From NCBI RefSeq assembly GCF_000960765.1, contig NZ_JYNH01000035.1, positions 1 through 35,424 of the forward strand: 35,424 nucleotides of DNA, read 5' to 3'. Origin of the DNA: Desulfosporosinus sp. I2. Its GTDB lineage: Bacteria > Bacillota > Desulfitobacteriia > Desulfitobacteriales > Desulfitobacteriaceae. Positions 22,613 to 33,542 of the stretch are shown here, piece after piece (the stretch's first letter is position 1; each line of letters begins with the position of its first letter). A model generated the notes under the pieces. It was not told the DNA's origin. It was given only the letters and a program-made list of their open reading frames with translations, and ran no database searches. The position numbers and the translations under genes were made by a program.

Positions 22613-22688
<76 letters not shown>

Positions 22689-22779
22689 ATAACCGATGTT
22701 AAATATTCGATGTCCGATGTTCGATCTGAGTATTATTACCTGACTCGTACCACGAACTACGAACTACGAATTTCGAGTT

Positions 22780-22855
22780 TGGTGACCCGTACGGGATTCG
22801 AACCCGTGTAACCGCCGTGAAAGGGCGGTGTCTTGGACCGCTTGACCAACGGGCC
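22780..22855 (-). tRNA. tRNA-Glu(TTC)
   Basis: Acceptor GGCCCGT/ACGGGTC, anticodon loop CTTTCAC, T loop GTTCGAATC, encoded CCA. It is probably transcribed together with tRNA-Phe, 91 nt downstream. Confidence 0.95.
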
Positions 22856-23048
22856 GCTTTCATTGTCTGTCATCAGATACCGTATATCAGACTTAAGTAA
22901 ACCTGCCTGGCCTCCGATTACTGTCTTCAGGAGAAAGGACACTCACAAATATGAATTTTACATGAAGTTCCCTTCCTTGTCAAGAGTTATATATTTTGAT
23001 GAAGTTCATTATCCTTGGAACAATATCCTTGGAAACAACAAAAATGGG

Positions 23049-24818
23049 TTATATATTAAATTTACTTAATGTATCTTGCAATTCTTCGGCCATTTTAGCT
23101 AAAACTTGGCTCGATGAGGCTATTTCCTCGACCGAAGCAGATTGTTCCTCTGTCGCTGCCGATACAGTCTGGGTTTGTCCTGTGATTTCTCGACTTGTCT
23201 CATAAATATCTGCAATCGATGAAACAATTCTTTCAGCTCCCGAGGCCATTTGTTGAATTTCTTCAGAAATTTCACCAATCTGTGCAGAAACTTGGTTAAC
23301 TAAGCTCGAAATTTCGGTAAATGCTTGACCTGCAGTCTCCGCAACTTCTGTCCCTAGTTTAACCTGATGAGTTCCCTCATTCATGGCAAGGACTGCTTTC
23401 TGTGTGTCTTGTTGTATGCCATGAATTAACAAGGCAATTTGTTTCGACGCATCCTGAGATTGTTCGGCCAATTTTCGAACCTCATCTGCAACAACTGCAA
23501 ACCCTCTTCCTTGTTCACCAGCTCGCGCAGCTTCAATGGCTGCATTTAAGGCCAGAAGGTTTGTCTGAGCAGCAATACCCGATATCGTATCTACGATCTG
23601 CCCAATTTCTTTGGACCGCTCCCCTAAATTCATGACCACATCTGCAGAATCCGTCACGGTCCTTTCGATATTAACCATTTGTTGCATAGTTTTATCAATT
23701 GCTTGGCTGCCTTCTGCAGCCGAAAAAGAGGTTTTTTCCGAAGACCTAACTACAATTTTAGCATTTTCCAGCATCTGCTGAATCCCTGCTGACATTTGCT
23801 CGACACTTGCAGAGGTCTCATTAACTGCATTAAGTTGTCTCTCTGCACCAACAGAGACTTCCATTATAGCCGTTGATACCTGTTGTGATGCTTGAGCAGA
23901 TTGTTCTGCTCCAGCGCTCAATTGTTGAGATGACGCTGCCACTTGTCTTGAGGACGATGACACTTGTTGAACAAGGTCAATTAAATTATCCGTCATGGTT
24001 CGGAAAGCTCTACCCAGATGTCCAAGTTCATCTTTTGAGTTATTATCAAATTGTCCGATTTTCAAATTCCCCTTGGCTATTTCGTTGGCGTTTTCTGCCA
24101 TTTGGGCAATTTGTTTCGAGATTTTATTACTAAGTACTGTCCCTGCAATAAGGGAAATACCCAAAGCTAACAAAATTGATAGGATCGTGTAAATGATGCT
24201 TTGTTGAGTCTTCCGCTTAAGCTCCATTTGCTTTGCTAAAACAAGCTTATCAATATCATCCACCCAGTTACCCGTTCCAATCACCCAGTTATAAGGCTGA
24301 AACAATAATGTATAACTTCTTTTAGGCAAGGCTTCTGTTTCATTGGGCTTTGCAAAGGTATAATCTGTATAACCTCCGCCTGCTTGAGTCCCGTTAGCAA
24401 TAAAAGACTTAATGAAAAGTTTCCCCTGACTGTCCTTACTCTCATAACGTGATTTTCCTTCAGAAGCCTCTCGCCCTAGAAGAACCACGTTTACTCCATC
24501 CGTAGTATCGATCCAAAAATAATTTTCTTTATCAAAACGTAAATTTCTGACTAAATCTGCTGCTTTCTTTTTTGCTTCTTCCGGTGTATACTCGCCTTTC
24601 TGCTGCCGATTATATATATCTTGAACCAAACTATAAGCTGTTTGTACCTCTAATTTAACGGTTCGGTCAAACTGTTCATATAACGTATCACGGTATTGCT
24701 GTGTATTCGTTTTTTCTGCCAGTAGCACATTGTAAATGTTATACCCACCCAAAATTGATCCCATAATGAAGGCTGTCGTTACTAATAATAAAATAATGCG
24801 ATATTTGATTTTAGTCAT
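23049..24818 (-). CDS. Methyl-accepting chemotaxis protein, sCache type (1)
   Basis: The 589-residue protein has TM1 at about residues 6-28, a periplasmic-facing sCache_2 sensor to about 190 ([31 protein letters not shown]), TM2 at about 205-228, and HAMP to about 285. The signalling hairpin tip is [50 protein letters not shown] (shown here as the family core, about residues 405-455). It senses a small ligand, perhaps an organic acid, and drives CheA. It is a close paralog of the gene at 25338-27107 and is controlled by a c-di-GMP riboswitch. Confidence 0.95.
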   Translation of the reverse strand: MTKIKYRIILLLVTTAFIMGSILGGYNIYNVLLAEKTNTQQYRDTLYEQFDRTVKLEVQTAYSLVQDIYNRQQKGEYTPEEAKKKAADLVRNLRFDKENYFWIDTTDGVNVVLLGREASEGKSRYESKDSQGKLFIKSFIANGTQAGGGYTDYTFAKPNETEALPKRSYTLLFQPYNWVIGTGNWVDDIDKLVLAKQMELKRKTQQSIIYTILSILLALGISLIAGTVLSNKISKQIAQMAENANEIAKGNLKIGQFDNNSKDELGHLGRAFRTMTDNLIDLVQQVSSSSRQVAASSQQLSAGAEQSAQASQQVSTAIMEVSVGAERQLNAVNETSASVEQMSAGIQQMLENAKIVVRSSEKTSFSAAEGSQAIDKTMQQMVNIERTVTDSADVVMNLGERSKEIGQIVDTISGIAAQTNLLALNAAIEAARAGEQGRGFAVVADEVRKLAEQSQDASKQIALLIHGIQQDTQKAVLAMNEGTHQVKLGTEVAETAGQAFTEISSLVNQVSAQIGEISEEIQQMASGAERIVSSIADIYETSREITGQTQTVSAATEEQSASVEEIASSSQVLAKMAEELQDTLSKFNI

Positions 24819-24924
24819 TCTTATCTTCCTCCTAAATGTTTAACTTCTCCATGCCCGCCGCGACCTCCAATTTACCCTATATGTTCTGAGAAGATTAAGC
24901 TATTCCTTGGGGTAAAAAACAAAA

Positions 24925-24947
24925 TCGCTCTCCAAAATAGACAGCGA
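24925..24947 (-). terminator. Riboswitch expression-platform terminator
   Basis: On the minus strand TCGCTGTC pairs with GAGAGCGA (one G-G mismatch) and is followed by TTTTGTTTTTT. It lies between the c-di-GMP aptamer and the chemoreceptor start. Confidence 0.8.
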
Positions 24948-24956
24948 AAAGCTCTA

Positions 24957-25042
24957 AATTGGCGGCTCGGCCATCATCACCTGAGAGTGGAAGACCCGAA
25001 GCTTTGCGTCCTCAGTTTTCACTGAGTTTGCCTTTGGCAATT
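24957..25042 (-). promoter_or_regulatory. c-di-GMP-I (GEMM-I) riboswitch
   Basis: The minus strand shows the conserved GGCAAAC, the GAAA tetraloop hairpin CAGT-GAAA-ACTG, GGACGCAAAGC, then the second hairpin (CTTCGGGTCTTCC, GGTGATGATGGCC), and closing P1 AATTG/CAATT. This is the GEMM-I aptamer. A terminator follows, so c-di-GMP sets whether the chemoreceptor downstream is transcribed (direction of control not determined). Confidence 0.92.
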
Positions 25043-25046
25043 GTCT

Positions 25047-25076
25047 TATGTAGTTTACAAATAACTCCGTGTGCAA
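25047..25076 (-). promoter_or_regulatory. Promoter candidate for the riboswitch transcript
   Basis: The minus-strand -35 TTGCAC (25071-25076), 18-bp spacer and -10 TACATA (25047-25052) place the start a few bases before riboswitch P1. Confidence 0.45.
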
Positions 25077-25232
25077 CCTACTATTACGCTAACATGATCT
25101 CCCTAGCTTCTTTTAGCCCAATTGACTATAACATATATAGTATAAATTTGGAATATATTTTATTATGTATTTCAACAATATTTCTATTTATTCCCCAAAG
25201 TATATGCTTTAAACTTAAATTTGGAGCAGAAA

Positions 25233-25270
25233 AAGGCAGCAACTTGACATAGCGGTCAGATTGCTGCCTT
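25233..25270 (-). terminator. Terminator after the second chemoreceptor gene
   Basis: AAGGCAGCAA/TTGCTGCCTT, 18-nt loop, then TTTTTC on the minus strand. Confidence 0.8.
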
Positions 25271-25337
25271 CCCGTATTTCATTAGTGCGAGATAATGTAC
25301 CTTCTGGGAGCCAACCATGATCTTTGAAAATGGTGTG

Positions 25338-27107
25338 TTATGAAATCTTGAACTTCAATAAGGATTGTTGCAATTCATCGGCCATAGTCGCTAAAACCTG
25401 ACTCGAAGAGGCAATTTCCTCCACTGAGGCCGTCTGTTCTTCCGTAGCAGCAGAAACCGTCTGAGTCTGTCCTGTAATATCTCGACTCGTCTCATGGATC
25501 TCAGCAACAGAAGAAACAATACGTTGGCTTCCGAGTGCCATTTGTTGAATCTCGTCTGAGATTTCTCTAACCTGAAACGATACTTGATTGACTAATGTCG
25601 TAATTTCATTAAATGCTTGGCCAGCAGTTTCTGCGACTTCGGTCCCAAGTTTGACCTGATGTGTTCCTTCATTCATCGAAATGACTGCATTTTGTGTGTC
25701 TTGTTGAATTTCATTGATCAATAAAGCAATTTGTTTGGAAGCTTCCTGTGATTGTTCTGCTAACTTACGAACTTCATCCGCGACAACAGCAAACCCTCTT
25801 CCTTGCTCTCCTGCTCGCGCAGCCTCAATTGCTGCATTTAAGGCGAGCAGATTGGTCTGTGCGGCAATACCCGATATTGTATCGACTATCTGCCCTATCT
25901 CCCTAGATCGCTCCCCTAAGCTCATAACCACATTTGCTGATCCAGTCACTGTTTTCTCAATATTGATCATTTGTTGAATGGTTTTATCGATTGCCTGACT
26001 TCCATCTACAGCGGAGAGTGCCGTTTTCTCAGTGGTCTTGACGGCAGTTTTGGCATTTCCAGATATTTGTTGAATTCCAGCAGACATTTGCTGTACAACC
26101 GCCGATGTTTCATTAACAGCATTGCGTTGCTTTTCTGTTCCTACGGAGACTTCCATAATGGCTGCAGCTACCTGCTGGGAAGCCTGCGCGGATTCTTCTG
26201 CTCCAGCACTCAATTGTTGAGAAGATGCAGCAACTTGCTCTGAGGACAATGACACTTGTTGAACCAGCTGGATTAAATTATCCGTCATAGTTCGGAATGC
26301 TCTGCCCAGCTGACCTATCTCATCTTTTGAGCTACTTTCAAATTTTCCGATTTTTAGATTACCTTTTGCAATTTCCTCAGCATCGTCTGCTATGCTAACA
26401 ATTTGTTTTGAAATTTTATTGCTTAAAAGGATTCCGAATACTAGAGAAACTCCAAAGGCTAAGATCATGGATATAATTGTATTGATAATGCTTTTCTTGC
26501 TCTTTTCTTTATAATCCAGTTGTTTTGCTAAAACAAGTTTATCAATATCATCAACCCAGTTCCCTGTCCCTATCACCCAATTATAGGGCTGAAACAACAA
26601 AGAATAACTCCTCTTAGGTAACGCTTCGGTTTGATTAGGCTTAGCAAATGAATAGTTTGTATAACCACCACCTACTGAAGATCCGTTAGTTATTATCTCC
26701 CGAATATAAAATATACCCTTGCTGTCCTTGCTGTCAAATCGTGATTTGCCCTCTGTATCTCTCCCCAGATAGACAACATTAATTCCTTCCGTCGTATCAA
26801 TCCAAAAGTAATTATCCTTGTCATATTGTAATTTTCTAACTAAGTCAGCTGCTTTCTTTTTTGCTTCTTCTGGAGTTAATTCCCCTTTTTGCTGACTGTT
26901 ATAGGTATCTTGAATTAAACTGTAAGCAGTTTGCACTTGAAGTTTTACTGTCCGATCAAATTGTTCATATAAAGTATTGCGATACTGTGTTATGTTCGTT
27001 TGTTCTGTCACTTTCACATTATAAATAGTGTACCCTCCAAGAATTGAACCCATAATCAAAGCCGTTGTCAATAATAAAAGAATAATTCTATATTTTATTT
27101 TGGTCAT
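25338..27107 (-). CDS. Methyl-accepting chemotaxis protein, sCache type (2)
   Basis: The protein has 589 residues from the ATG at 27107 (MTKIKYRI, with AGGAGT close upstream); the longer frame to 27152 is not supported. It has the same domain order as the neighbour at 23049: TM1, sCache_2, TM2, HAMP, signalling domain. Most residues are identical in the signalling half, with more change in the sensor (for example [15 protein letters not shown]). The pair looks like a local duplication with sensor divergence. I see no GEMM aptamer upstream of this copy. Confidence 0.95.
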   Translation of the reverse strand: MTKIKYRIILLLLTTALIMGSILGGYTIYNVKVTEQTNITQYRNTLYEQFDRTVKLQVQTAYSLIQDTYNSQQKGELTPEEAKKKAADLVRKLQYDKDNYFWIDTTEGINVVYLGRDTEGKSRFDSKDSKGIFYIREIITNGSSVGGGYTNYSFAKPNQTEALPKRSYSLLFQPYNWVIGTGNWVDDIDKLVLAKQLDYKEKSKKSIINTIISMILAFGVSLVFGILLSNKISKQIVSIADDAEEIAKGNLKIGKFESSSKDEIGQLGRAFRTMTDNLIQLVQQVSLSSEQVAASSQQLSAGAEESAQASQQVAAAIMEVSVGTEKQRNAVNETSAVVQQMSAGIQQISGNAKTAVKTTEKTALSAVDGSQAIDKTIQQMINIEKTVTGSANVVMSLGERSREIGQIVDTISGIAAQTNLLALNAAIEAARAGEQGRGFAVVADEVRKLAEQSQEASKQIALLINEIQQDTQNAVISMNEGTHQVKLGTEVAETAGQAFNEITTLVNQVSFQVREISDEIQQMALGSQRIVSSVAEIHETSRDITGQTQTVSAATEEQTASVEEIASSSQVLATMADELQQSLLKFKIS

Positions 27108-27344
27108 ACTCCTATCTCCCCTTCTTAAATTACAATCGTCGTAATGCCACAAAAAATAAGCAACAAATATGTAGGATATTACGAGACGATCCCTTTTCTA
27201 ATCCTTTTCTCCCCTCCATAAAACTATAACATATGTCAAAAAATTTTAATATAGTACTTTATTCCATAATATTCTGCCAATTCAGCCATTATTATATTTT
27301 TTGGGGTTCTAGCTAAACCCGCTTGTGCATGTAAATAAAATTAA
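27108..27344. other. AT-rich gap upstream of the second chemoreceptor
   Basis: No gene or riboswitch recognised; it probably contains the promoter. Short A/T runs only. Confidence 0.4.
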
Positions 27345-27345
27345 A

Positions 27346-27384
27346 AAGACAGTAATTAAACCTTTCCTGTCTAATTACTGTCTT
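27346..27384 (-). terminator. tRNA-Lys terminator
   Basis: The 13-bp perfect stem AAGACAGTAATTA/TAATTACTGTCTT is followed by TTTAATTTTA on the minus strand. Confidence 0.8.
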
Positions 27385-27436
27385 CTGTCGGTAATATTAT
27401 ATAGAGCCTAAAATTTAAAAATATACATTTCTAAAA

Positions 27437-27513
27437 TGGTGAGCCATCCGCGACTCGAACGCGGGACACCCTGATTAAAAGTCAGGTGCTCTAGCCAACT
27501 GAGCTAATGGCTC
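27437..27513 (-). tRNA. tRNA-Lys(TTT)
   Basis: Acceptor GAGCCAT/ATGGCTC, anticodon loop CTTTTAA, T loop GTTCGAGTC, encoded CCA. Confidence 0.95.
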
Positions 27514-27681
27514 AAAGTATTTGTACCACGAATTTAGATGTTACACTAAAATATTATAGGTGTCAAGACTTTTTAATACTTAGAAATTATTTTGAGAATT
27601 ATTTACAGTCTACTAAACCCCAAAGAATTATTCCTAATCTTACGCAATTTAGGTCTCAAGGTATCTATCCATGATAAAGAA

Positions 27682-28968
<1,287 letters not shown>

Positions 28969-29033
28969 TTATTCCTCCCATCTTTCATAAAGAAAACTTG
29001 GCTAGTCCCTTCTTGCCATCCTTGGCCAGCGTG

Positions 29034-30344
29034 TTATAATCCCAATCGGCTAAAAATATCATCAACGTGCCCCAAGTGATATTTCAAATCAAACAAGCCC
29101 TGAATTTCTTCTTTGGTCAGATAGTTTACCACACGGGCATCCGCTGAAACAACTTCAATGAAATCAAGCCCCTGATCCCAGGCTTGAAAAGCATCCTGTT
29201 GAACCCAAGCATAAGCTTCTTCTCTCATACATCCATGTTCGACCAAGGCAAGGAGAACACGTTGAGAAGACGTCAGTCCAAAGGTCTTCTGAAGGTTTCG
29301 CTTCATTTGATCCTCACGAATTTTAAGACCCGATATAACTTTCGTCATCTGACGGAACATGTGATCCAATAAAAGGCAACTATCCGGAAGAATTATCCGT
29401 TCCACTGAGGAATGGGTCATATCTCGTTCATGCCAGAGCGCCATATTCTCCATCGCCGCTAACGCATTACCACGTAGTAGCCGTGACATGCCCGCTACCT
29501 GTTCACATACGATTGGATTACGTTTGTGAGGCATTGCCGAGGATCCTTTTTGCCCAGCCGCAAACGATTCTTCAACCTCCAGTATATCGGTCCGTTGTAA
29601 ATTACGAATCTCTGTCGCAATCTTTTCCAGCGTACCTCCGATTAACGCTAACGTGGTCACAAAGTGCGCATGTCTGTCCCTTTGCAAGATTTGATTACTC
29701 ACTAAAGCTGCCTCTAATCCTAAGTGGAGGCAGACTTCCTCCTCTATATTAGGCGAAACGTTAGCATATGTTCCTACTGCTCCAGAAATCTTTCCGGCAC
29801 TCACCGAAACGATTGCCTGGTCAAGTCGTTCTTTTTGACGATCTAGTTCGGCAATCCATAAGGCGAGCTTCAAGCCGAACGTTAGCGGCTCAGCATGAAT
29901 ACCGTGCGTTCGGCCAACCATCACCGTATATTTACTTTCCAGTGCACGCTTAACCAACGCATCTCTGAGCTCTAGAAGGTCACTCTTCAGTAACAAGCCT
30001 GAATCTCTTAAAACAAGACTTAAAGCAGTATCCTTTACATCAGAAGACGTCAAGCCAAGATGGAGGTATTTTCCGGCTTCCCCAGTCTCCTCAACAACCG
30101 CTTGTAAAAAAGCAATCAGGTCGTGACGAACCACAGCCTCGATTTCTAAAACCCGTTTCGGATTTACTTTAGCCGATCGTCGGATTTCCTCCATGGCTTC
30201 TAGAGGTATTTCCCCCCGTTTCGCCATGACCTCAGCGACGGCCAGTTCAACTTCTAACCAACGTTCATATTCATATCCTTCTTGCCATAGCTTGCCCATT
30301 TCAGGGTGAGTATATCGTTCGAGCAATCCTTCGCCCCCTGTCAT
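29034..30344 (-). CDS. purB: Adenylosuccinate lyase
   Basis: The 436-residue enzyme starts at the ATG at 30344 (AGGAG 7 nt upstream); the TTG six codons further up is part of the binding-site region and is rejected. Fumarase-superfamily signature GSSAMPHKRNP, catalytic H in GRTHGIHAEP and the TSSDVKDTA loop are present. It acts in IMP and AMP synthesis, directly upstream of purA (68 nt), so the two are probably co-transcribed. Confidence 0.97.
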   Translation of the reverse strand: MTGGEGLLERYTHPEMGKLWQEGYEYERWLEVELAVAEVMAKRGEIPLEAMEEIRRSAKVNPKRVLEIEAVVRHDLIAFLQAVVEETGEAGKYLHLGLTSSDVKDTALSLVLRDSGLLLKSDLLELRDALVKRALESKYTVMVGRTHGIHAEPLTFGLKLALWIAELDRQKERLDQAIVSVSAGKISGAVGTYANVSPNIEEEVCLHLGLEAALVSNQILQRDRHAHFVTTLALIGGTLEKIATEIRNLQRTDILEVEESFAAGQKGSSAMPHKRNPIVCEQVAGMSRLLRGNALAAMENMALWHERDMTHSSVERIILPDSCLLLDHMFRQMTKVISGLKIREDQMKRNLQKTFGLTSSQRVLLALVEHGCMREEAYAWVQQDAFQAWDQGLDFIEVVSADARVVNYLTKEEIQGLFDLKYHLGHVDDIFSRLGL

Positions 30345-30375
30345 TTCTAAACTCCTGATCAAAAACTGCCTGTAC

Positions 30376-31791
30376 CTATTTTACCTTAGATACGATATCC
30401 CGTCCTACCACAACTCCGGTTGCCGAAGCCTGCATCAAGCCTCGGGTAATTCCTGCTCCATCCCCAATCGTATATAATCGAGGGATCTCCGTTTCAAAGT
30501 TCGTTTTTACTTTGACCTTCGAAGAGTAGAACTTAACCTCCACCCCATACAACAACGTGTTTTTAGCGTACATACCAGGCGCGATTTTATCAAATGCTTT
30601 GAGGGTTTCGATTAATGAAGTTAAATACCGTTCTGGAAGCACATAACTAAGGTCTCCGGGAACTGCAGAAAGCAGCGTTGGAATTGTCGTCGACTGGTGC
30701 AGACGGCTTTCCGTTGTCCGCCGTCCTTGGAGAAGATCTCCCAAACGCTGAACCATGACCCCACCACCCGTCAACATGTTCGCCAGCCGGGCAATATAAC
30801 GACCGTATTCGATCGGTTGATTAAAGGGCTCTGTAAAACGAGTTGAAACCAATAAAGCAAAGTTGGTGTTCTTGGTTTTCTTATCAGGATCAGCATAACT
30901 ATGCCCATTAACCACTGCTATTCCTCCGTCGTAGTGCTCCTCAGAAACCACACCACCTGGATTGACGCAGAAGCTTCGAGTCTTAAGATCATAGGTATCT
31001 GAGTAATAGACGAGTTTTGGTTCGTAGAGTTCGCGTGTTAAATGGTCCAGAATCGAGTTTGGTACTTCAACTCGTACTCCAATATCAACTTCATTATTTT
31101 CCGTGGCAACGCCTAAACGAATGGTCTGCTCAGCAAGCCAATTTGCTCCCCCCCTGCCTGGAGCAGCAACTACGTAGCGAGCGGATACCTCATCCATTTC
31201 TTGCTCGTCCCGTCTCTGAATAGTTGCCCCTAAAACCCCTTGAGGACCGGCCAAAATATCTTTAACCTCAGCAAGTTCCCAAAAAGTTGTATTCGTATGG
31301 GTCATGAGATGTTCATACATGCCCTTCAAGACATCATAAGCCAACTCGGTTCCCAAATGACGTATCGGACAATGAATCAACTGAATATTGTGGCGGGAAG
31401 CCTCATATCGGATCTCTTCCACCCGGTGGTTATCGAGGCCATATACTGTTTCTTGCGCTTTAAATTGACGGTAAATAGAATCGGTATAATCAATTAACTC
31501 CTGGGCCTGAGACTCTTTCATATATTCGGTCAATCGACCGCCAACTGCCGGACTCAATGATAGTTTTCCATCACTGAATGCCCCCGCACCCGACCATCCT
31601 CTGGTAATCGCACATGGATTGCACCCAACACAAACTCCCGTTGCCCGGGCTGGGCACTTTCTCTTTTCTATCGTTCTTCCATTATCCACAATAAGAATTT
31701 TCAACGTTTGATTGTGCTTTGATAACTCTAAGGCCGTAAAAATACCGGCTGGACCGGCTCCTATAATTAAGACATCGACTTCATGTTTCAA
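30376..31791 (-). CDS. FAD-dependent dehydrogenase, COG2509 type
   Basis: The 471-residue protein starts with an FAD-binding Rossmann motif, IIGAGPAGI (residues 9-17). Residues about 45-65 hold a Cys cluster (KRKCPARATGVCVGCNPCAITRGWSGAGAFSDGKL) that may bind an iron-sulfur group or act in redox. The C-terminal TIGDGAGITRGLMQASATGVVVG completes the FAD fold. The substrate is unknown. The gene is next to purB (31-nt gap). Confidence 0.85.
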   Translation of the reverse strand: MKHEVDVLIIGAGPAGIFTALELSKHNQTLKILIVDNGRTIEKRKCPARATGVCVGCNPCAITRGWSGAGAFSDGKLSLSPAVGGRLTEYMKESQAQELIDYTDSIYRQFKAQETVYGLDNHRVEEIRYEASRHNIQLIHCPIRHLGTELAYDVLKGMYEHLMTHTNTTFWELAEVKDILAGPQGVLGATIQRRDEQEMDEVSARYVVAAPGRGGANWLAEQTIRLGVATENNEVDIGVRVEVPNSILDHLTRELYEPKLVYYSDTYDLKTRSFCVNPGGVVSEEHYDGGIAVVNGHSYADPDKKTKNTNFALLVSTRFTEPFNQPIEYGRYIARLANMLTGGGVMVQRLGDLLQGRRTTESRLHQSTTIPTLLSAVPGDLSYVLPERYLTSLIETLKAFDKIAPGMYAKNTLLYGVEVKFYSSKVKVKTNFETEIPRLYTIGDGAGITRGLMQASATGVVVGRDIVSKVK

Positions 31792-32097
31792 TAGTATCCC
31801 TCCTAGAGCCGTCTTCTGTTCCCAACTAGCAAAGATTCTCTAATCACAAACACCTTCATCTTAACAATCCACCTCCTCCTTGTCAATCCAATAATCGAAC
31901 ATTATTCATAAATATACATAAAACATTCGACAATTTCAGAGGTCGTCTAACTCACAAATTAGTATTTTCATGTAAACCCGTTCAGCTAAAGCTGGACATA
32001 GAGACATTAGATACGCAAGTTTCCAGTGAGGACTCACCTCACCTGACGTTTACGAAGAACCCCCACTCAGAAGAACTGGAGGTCTGAGGTTACAACC
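31792..32097. other. 306-nt non-coding segment with several small hairpins
   Basis: No gene seen. On the minus strand small stems such as CAGCTTTAGCTG (31982-31993), GTGAGTCCTCAC (about 32025-32036) and CAGA/TCTG around 32070-32090 occur, in a run without an open frame. It could be a structured RNA or a remnant of a small insertion; I cannot name it. Confidence 0.35.
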
Positions 32098-32131
32098 ATA
32101 AAAAACCCCCAGCCTAAGAGTGGCATGGGGG
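32098..32131 (-). terminator. dnaB terminator
   Basis: CCCCC-AT-GCC/GGC-T-GGGGG stem followed by TTTTTTAT on the minus strand, 7 nt after the stop. Confidence 0.8.
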
Positions 32132-32137
32132 AAATCA

Positions 32138-33472
32138 TTAAGCCATTTGATGTTGTCGTTCAAGATTTACAAATTTAGTAAACTCCTTGAGAAAGCCTAA
32201 TTCTACGGTTCCTACAGGACCATTACGATGTTTTGCAATGATTATCTCTGCAATCCCTTTTTTCTCAGATTCCGAATGGTAATACTCATCTCGATAAATA
32301 AATGAAATTAAATCAGCATCCGCTTCAATGGCCCCCGACTCCAATAAATCCGACATAATAGGCCGTTTATCCTGACGTTGCTCAACTCCACGATTAAGCT
32401 GTGATAAGGCAATGACAGGGACTTTTAGTTCACGAGCAAGCCCTTTTAGAGTTCTCGAAATTTGTGCCACCTCCTGCTGTCGGCTTTCTGTCTTCTTTCC
32501 AACCGATAACAACTGAAGGTAGTCTATAATAATCATCCCTAAATTGTGCTCCATCTTTAATCTACGGGCTTTTGAACGCAACTCAGCTAAGGAAATTCCT
32601 ACGGTATCATCGATAAAAATTGGTGCGTCAGAGAGTGGCCCCACAGCACGAGTTAATTTCGGCCAATCAGTATCGAGCAAATCACCAGTCCTTACTCGCT
32701 GTTGGTCAACCATCGCTTCTCCACAGAGCATCCGCTGCACTAATTGTTCCTTCGACATTTCTAAACTAAAAACAGCAACTGGCACTTTCGCCCGAACCGC
32801 GGCATTTTGGGCCATATTTAAAACTAAAGCGGTTTTTCCCATTGAGGGCCGGGCGGCAATAATGACTAAATCAGAGGGTTGCCAACCCGAAGTCATTCGG
32901 TCTAATTCCGTGAAAAAAGTCGGAACACCCGTAAGATTTCCTTTATGAGCATAGAGATACTCGATTTTCTCAAACGTTTCTAGTAAAACGTCGCGAATAA
33001 AGCTAAATCCATCTTTTACTCGACGCCTCGAAAGATCAAGAATCAGTTTTTCAGCCTCTTCTAGGAGGTTACGGGCCTCTTCTCCTGGCTCATATCCCCG
33101 TTCTAAAATACTATTAGAGGCCCGAATTAACTGACGCAAAAGTGCCTTTTCCGTCACTAGTTTAGCGTAATACTCCACATTGGCTGCCGAAGGAACAGAA
33201 CGAGCAATCTCAGAGATTGTTGCAATTCCGCCGACCTGTTCCAAACGCCCTTGCTGACGCAAGATTTCGGCGACACTTACAAGGTCTATGGGGTCTCCTT
33301 TTTCAAAGAGATCCCGAATTGCCGAAAAAATTAAACGATGATTATCTCTATAAAAGTCTTCCGGTTGAAGTATTTCAAAGACTGAACTTCCAGACTCCGG
33401 TTCGAGCATCATCGCACCCAAGACCGCTTGTTCGGCCTCTAAATTCTGTGGCGGAACTCTCAATAGTTCCAT
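32138..33472 (-). CDS. dnaB: Replicative DNA helicase DnaB
   Basis: The 444-residue helicase has its N-terminal primase-interacting domain (PQNLEAEQAVLGAM) and a RecA-like core at about residues 180-440. Walker A is ARPSMGKTALVL, Walker B is MIIIDYLQLL, and the DnaB motif is SQLNRGVEQRQDKRP. It unwinds DNA at the fork as a hexamer. It has its own terminator. Confidence 0.97.
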   Translation of the reverse strand: MELLRVPPQNLEAEQAVLGAMMLEPESGSSVFEILQPEDFYRDNHRLIFSAIRDLFEKGDPIDLVSVAEILRQQGRLEQVGGIATISEIARSVPSAANVEYYAKLVTEKALLRQLIRASNSILERGYEPGEEARNLLEEAEKLILDLSRRRVKDGFSFIRDVLLETFEKIEYLYAHKGNLTGVPTFFTELDRMTSGWQPSDLVIIAARPSMGKTALVLNMAQNAAVRAKVPVAVFSLEMSKEQLVQRMLCGEAMVDQQRVRTGDLLDTDWPKLTRAVGPLSDAPIFIDDTVGISLAELRSKARRLKMEHNLGMIIIDYLQLLSVGKKTESRQQEVAQISRTLKGLARELKVPVIALSQLNRGVEQRQDKRPIMSDLLESGAIEADADLISFIYRDEYYHSESEKKGIAEIIIAKHRNGPVGTVELGFLKEFTKFVNLERQHQMA

Positions 33473-33542
33473 ATCCTCTCCCCTTCCGACTCTAAACCTC
33501 TCTAGATATAAAGAAAATGCAAGCTATACTTTTTGACTAGTC

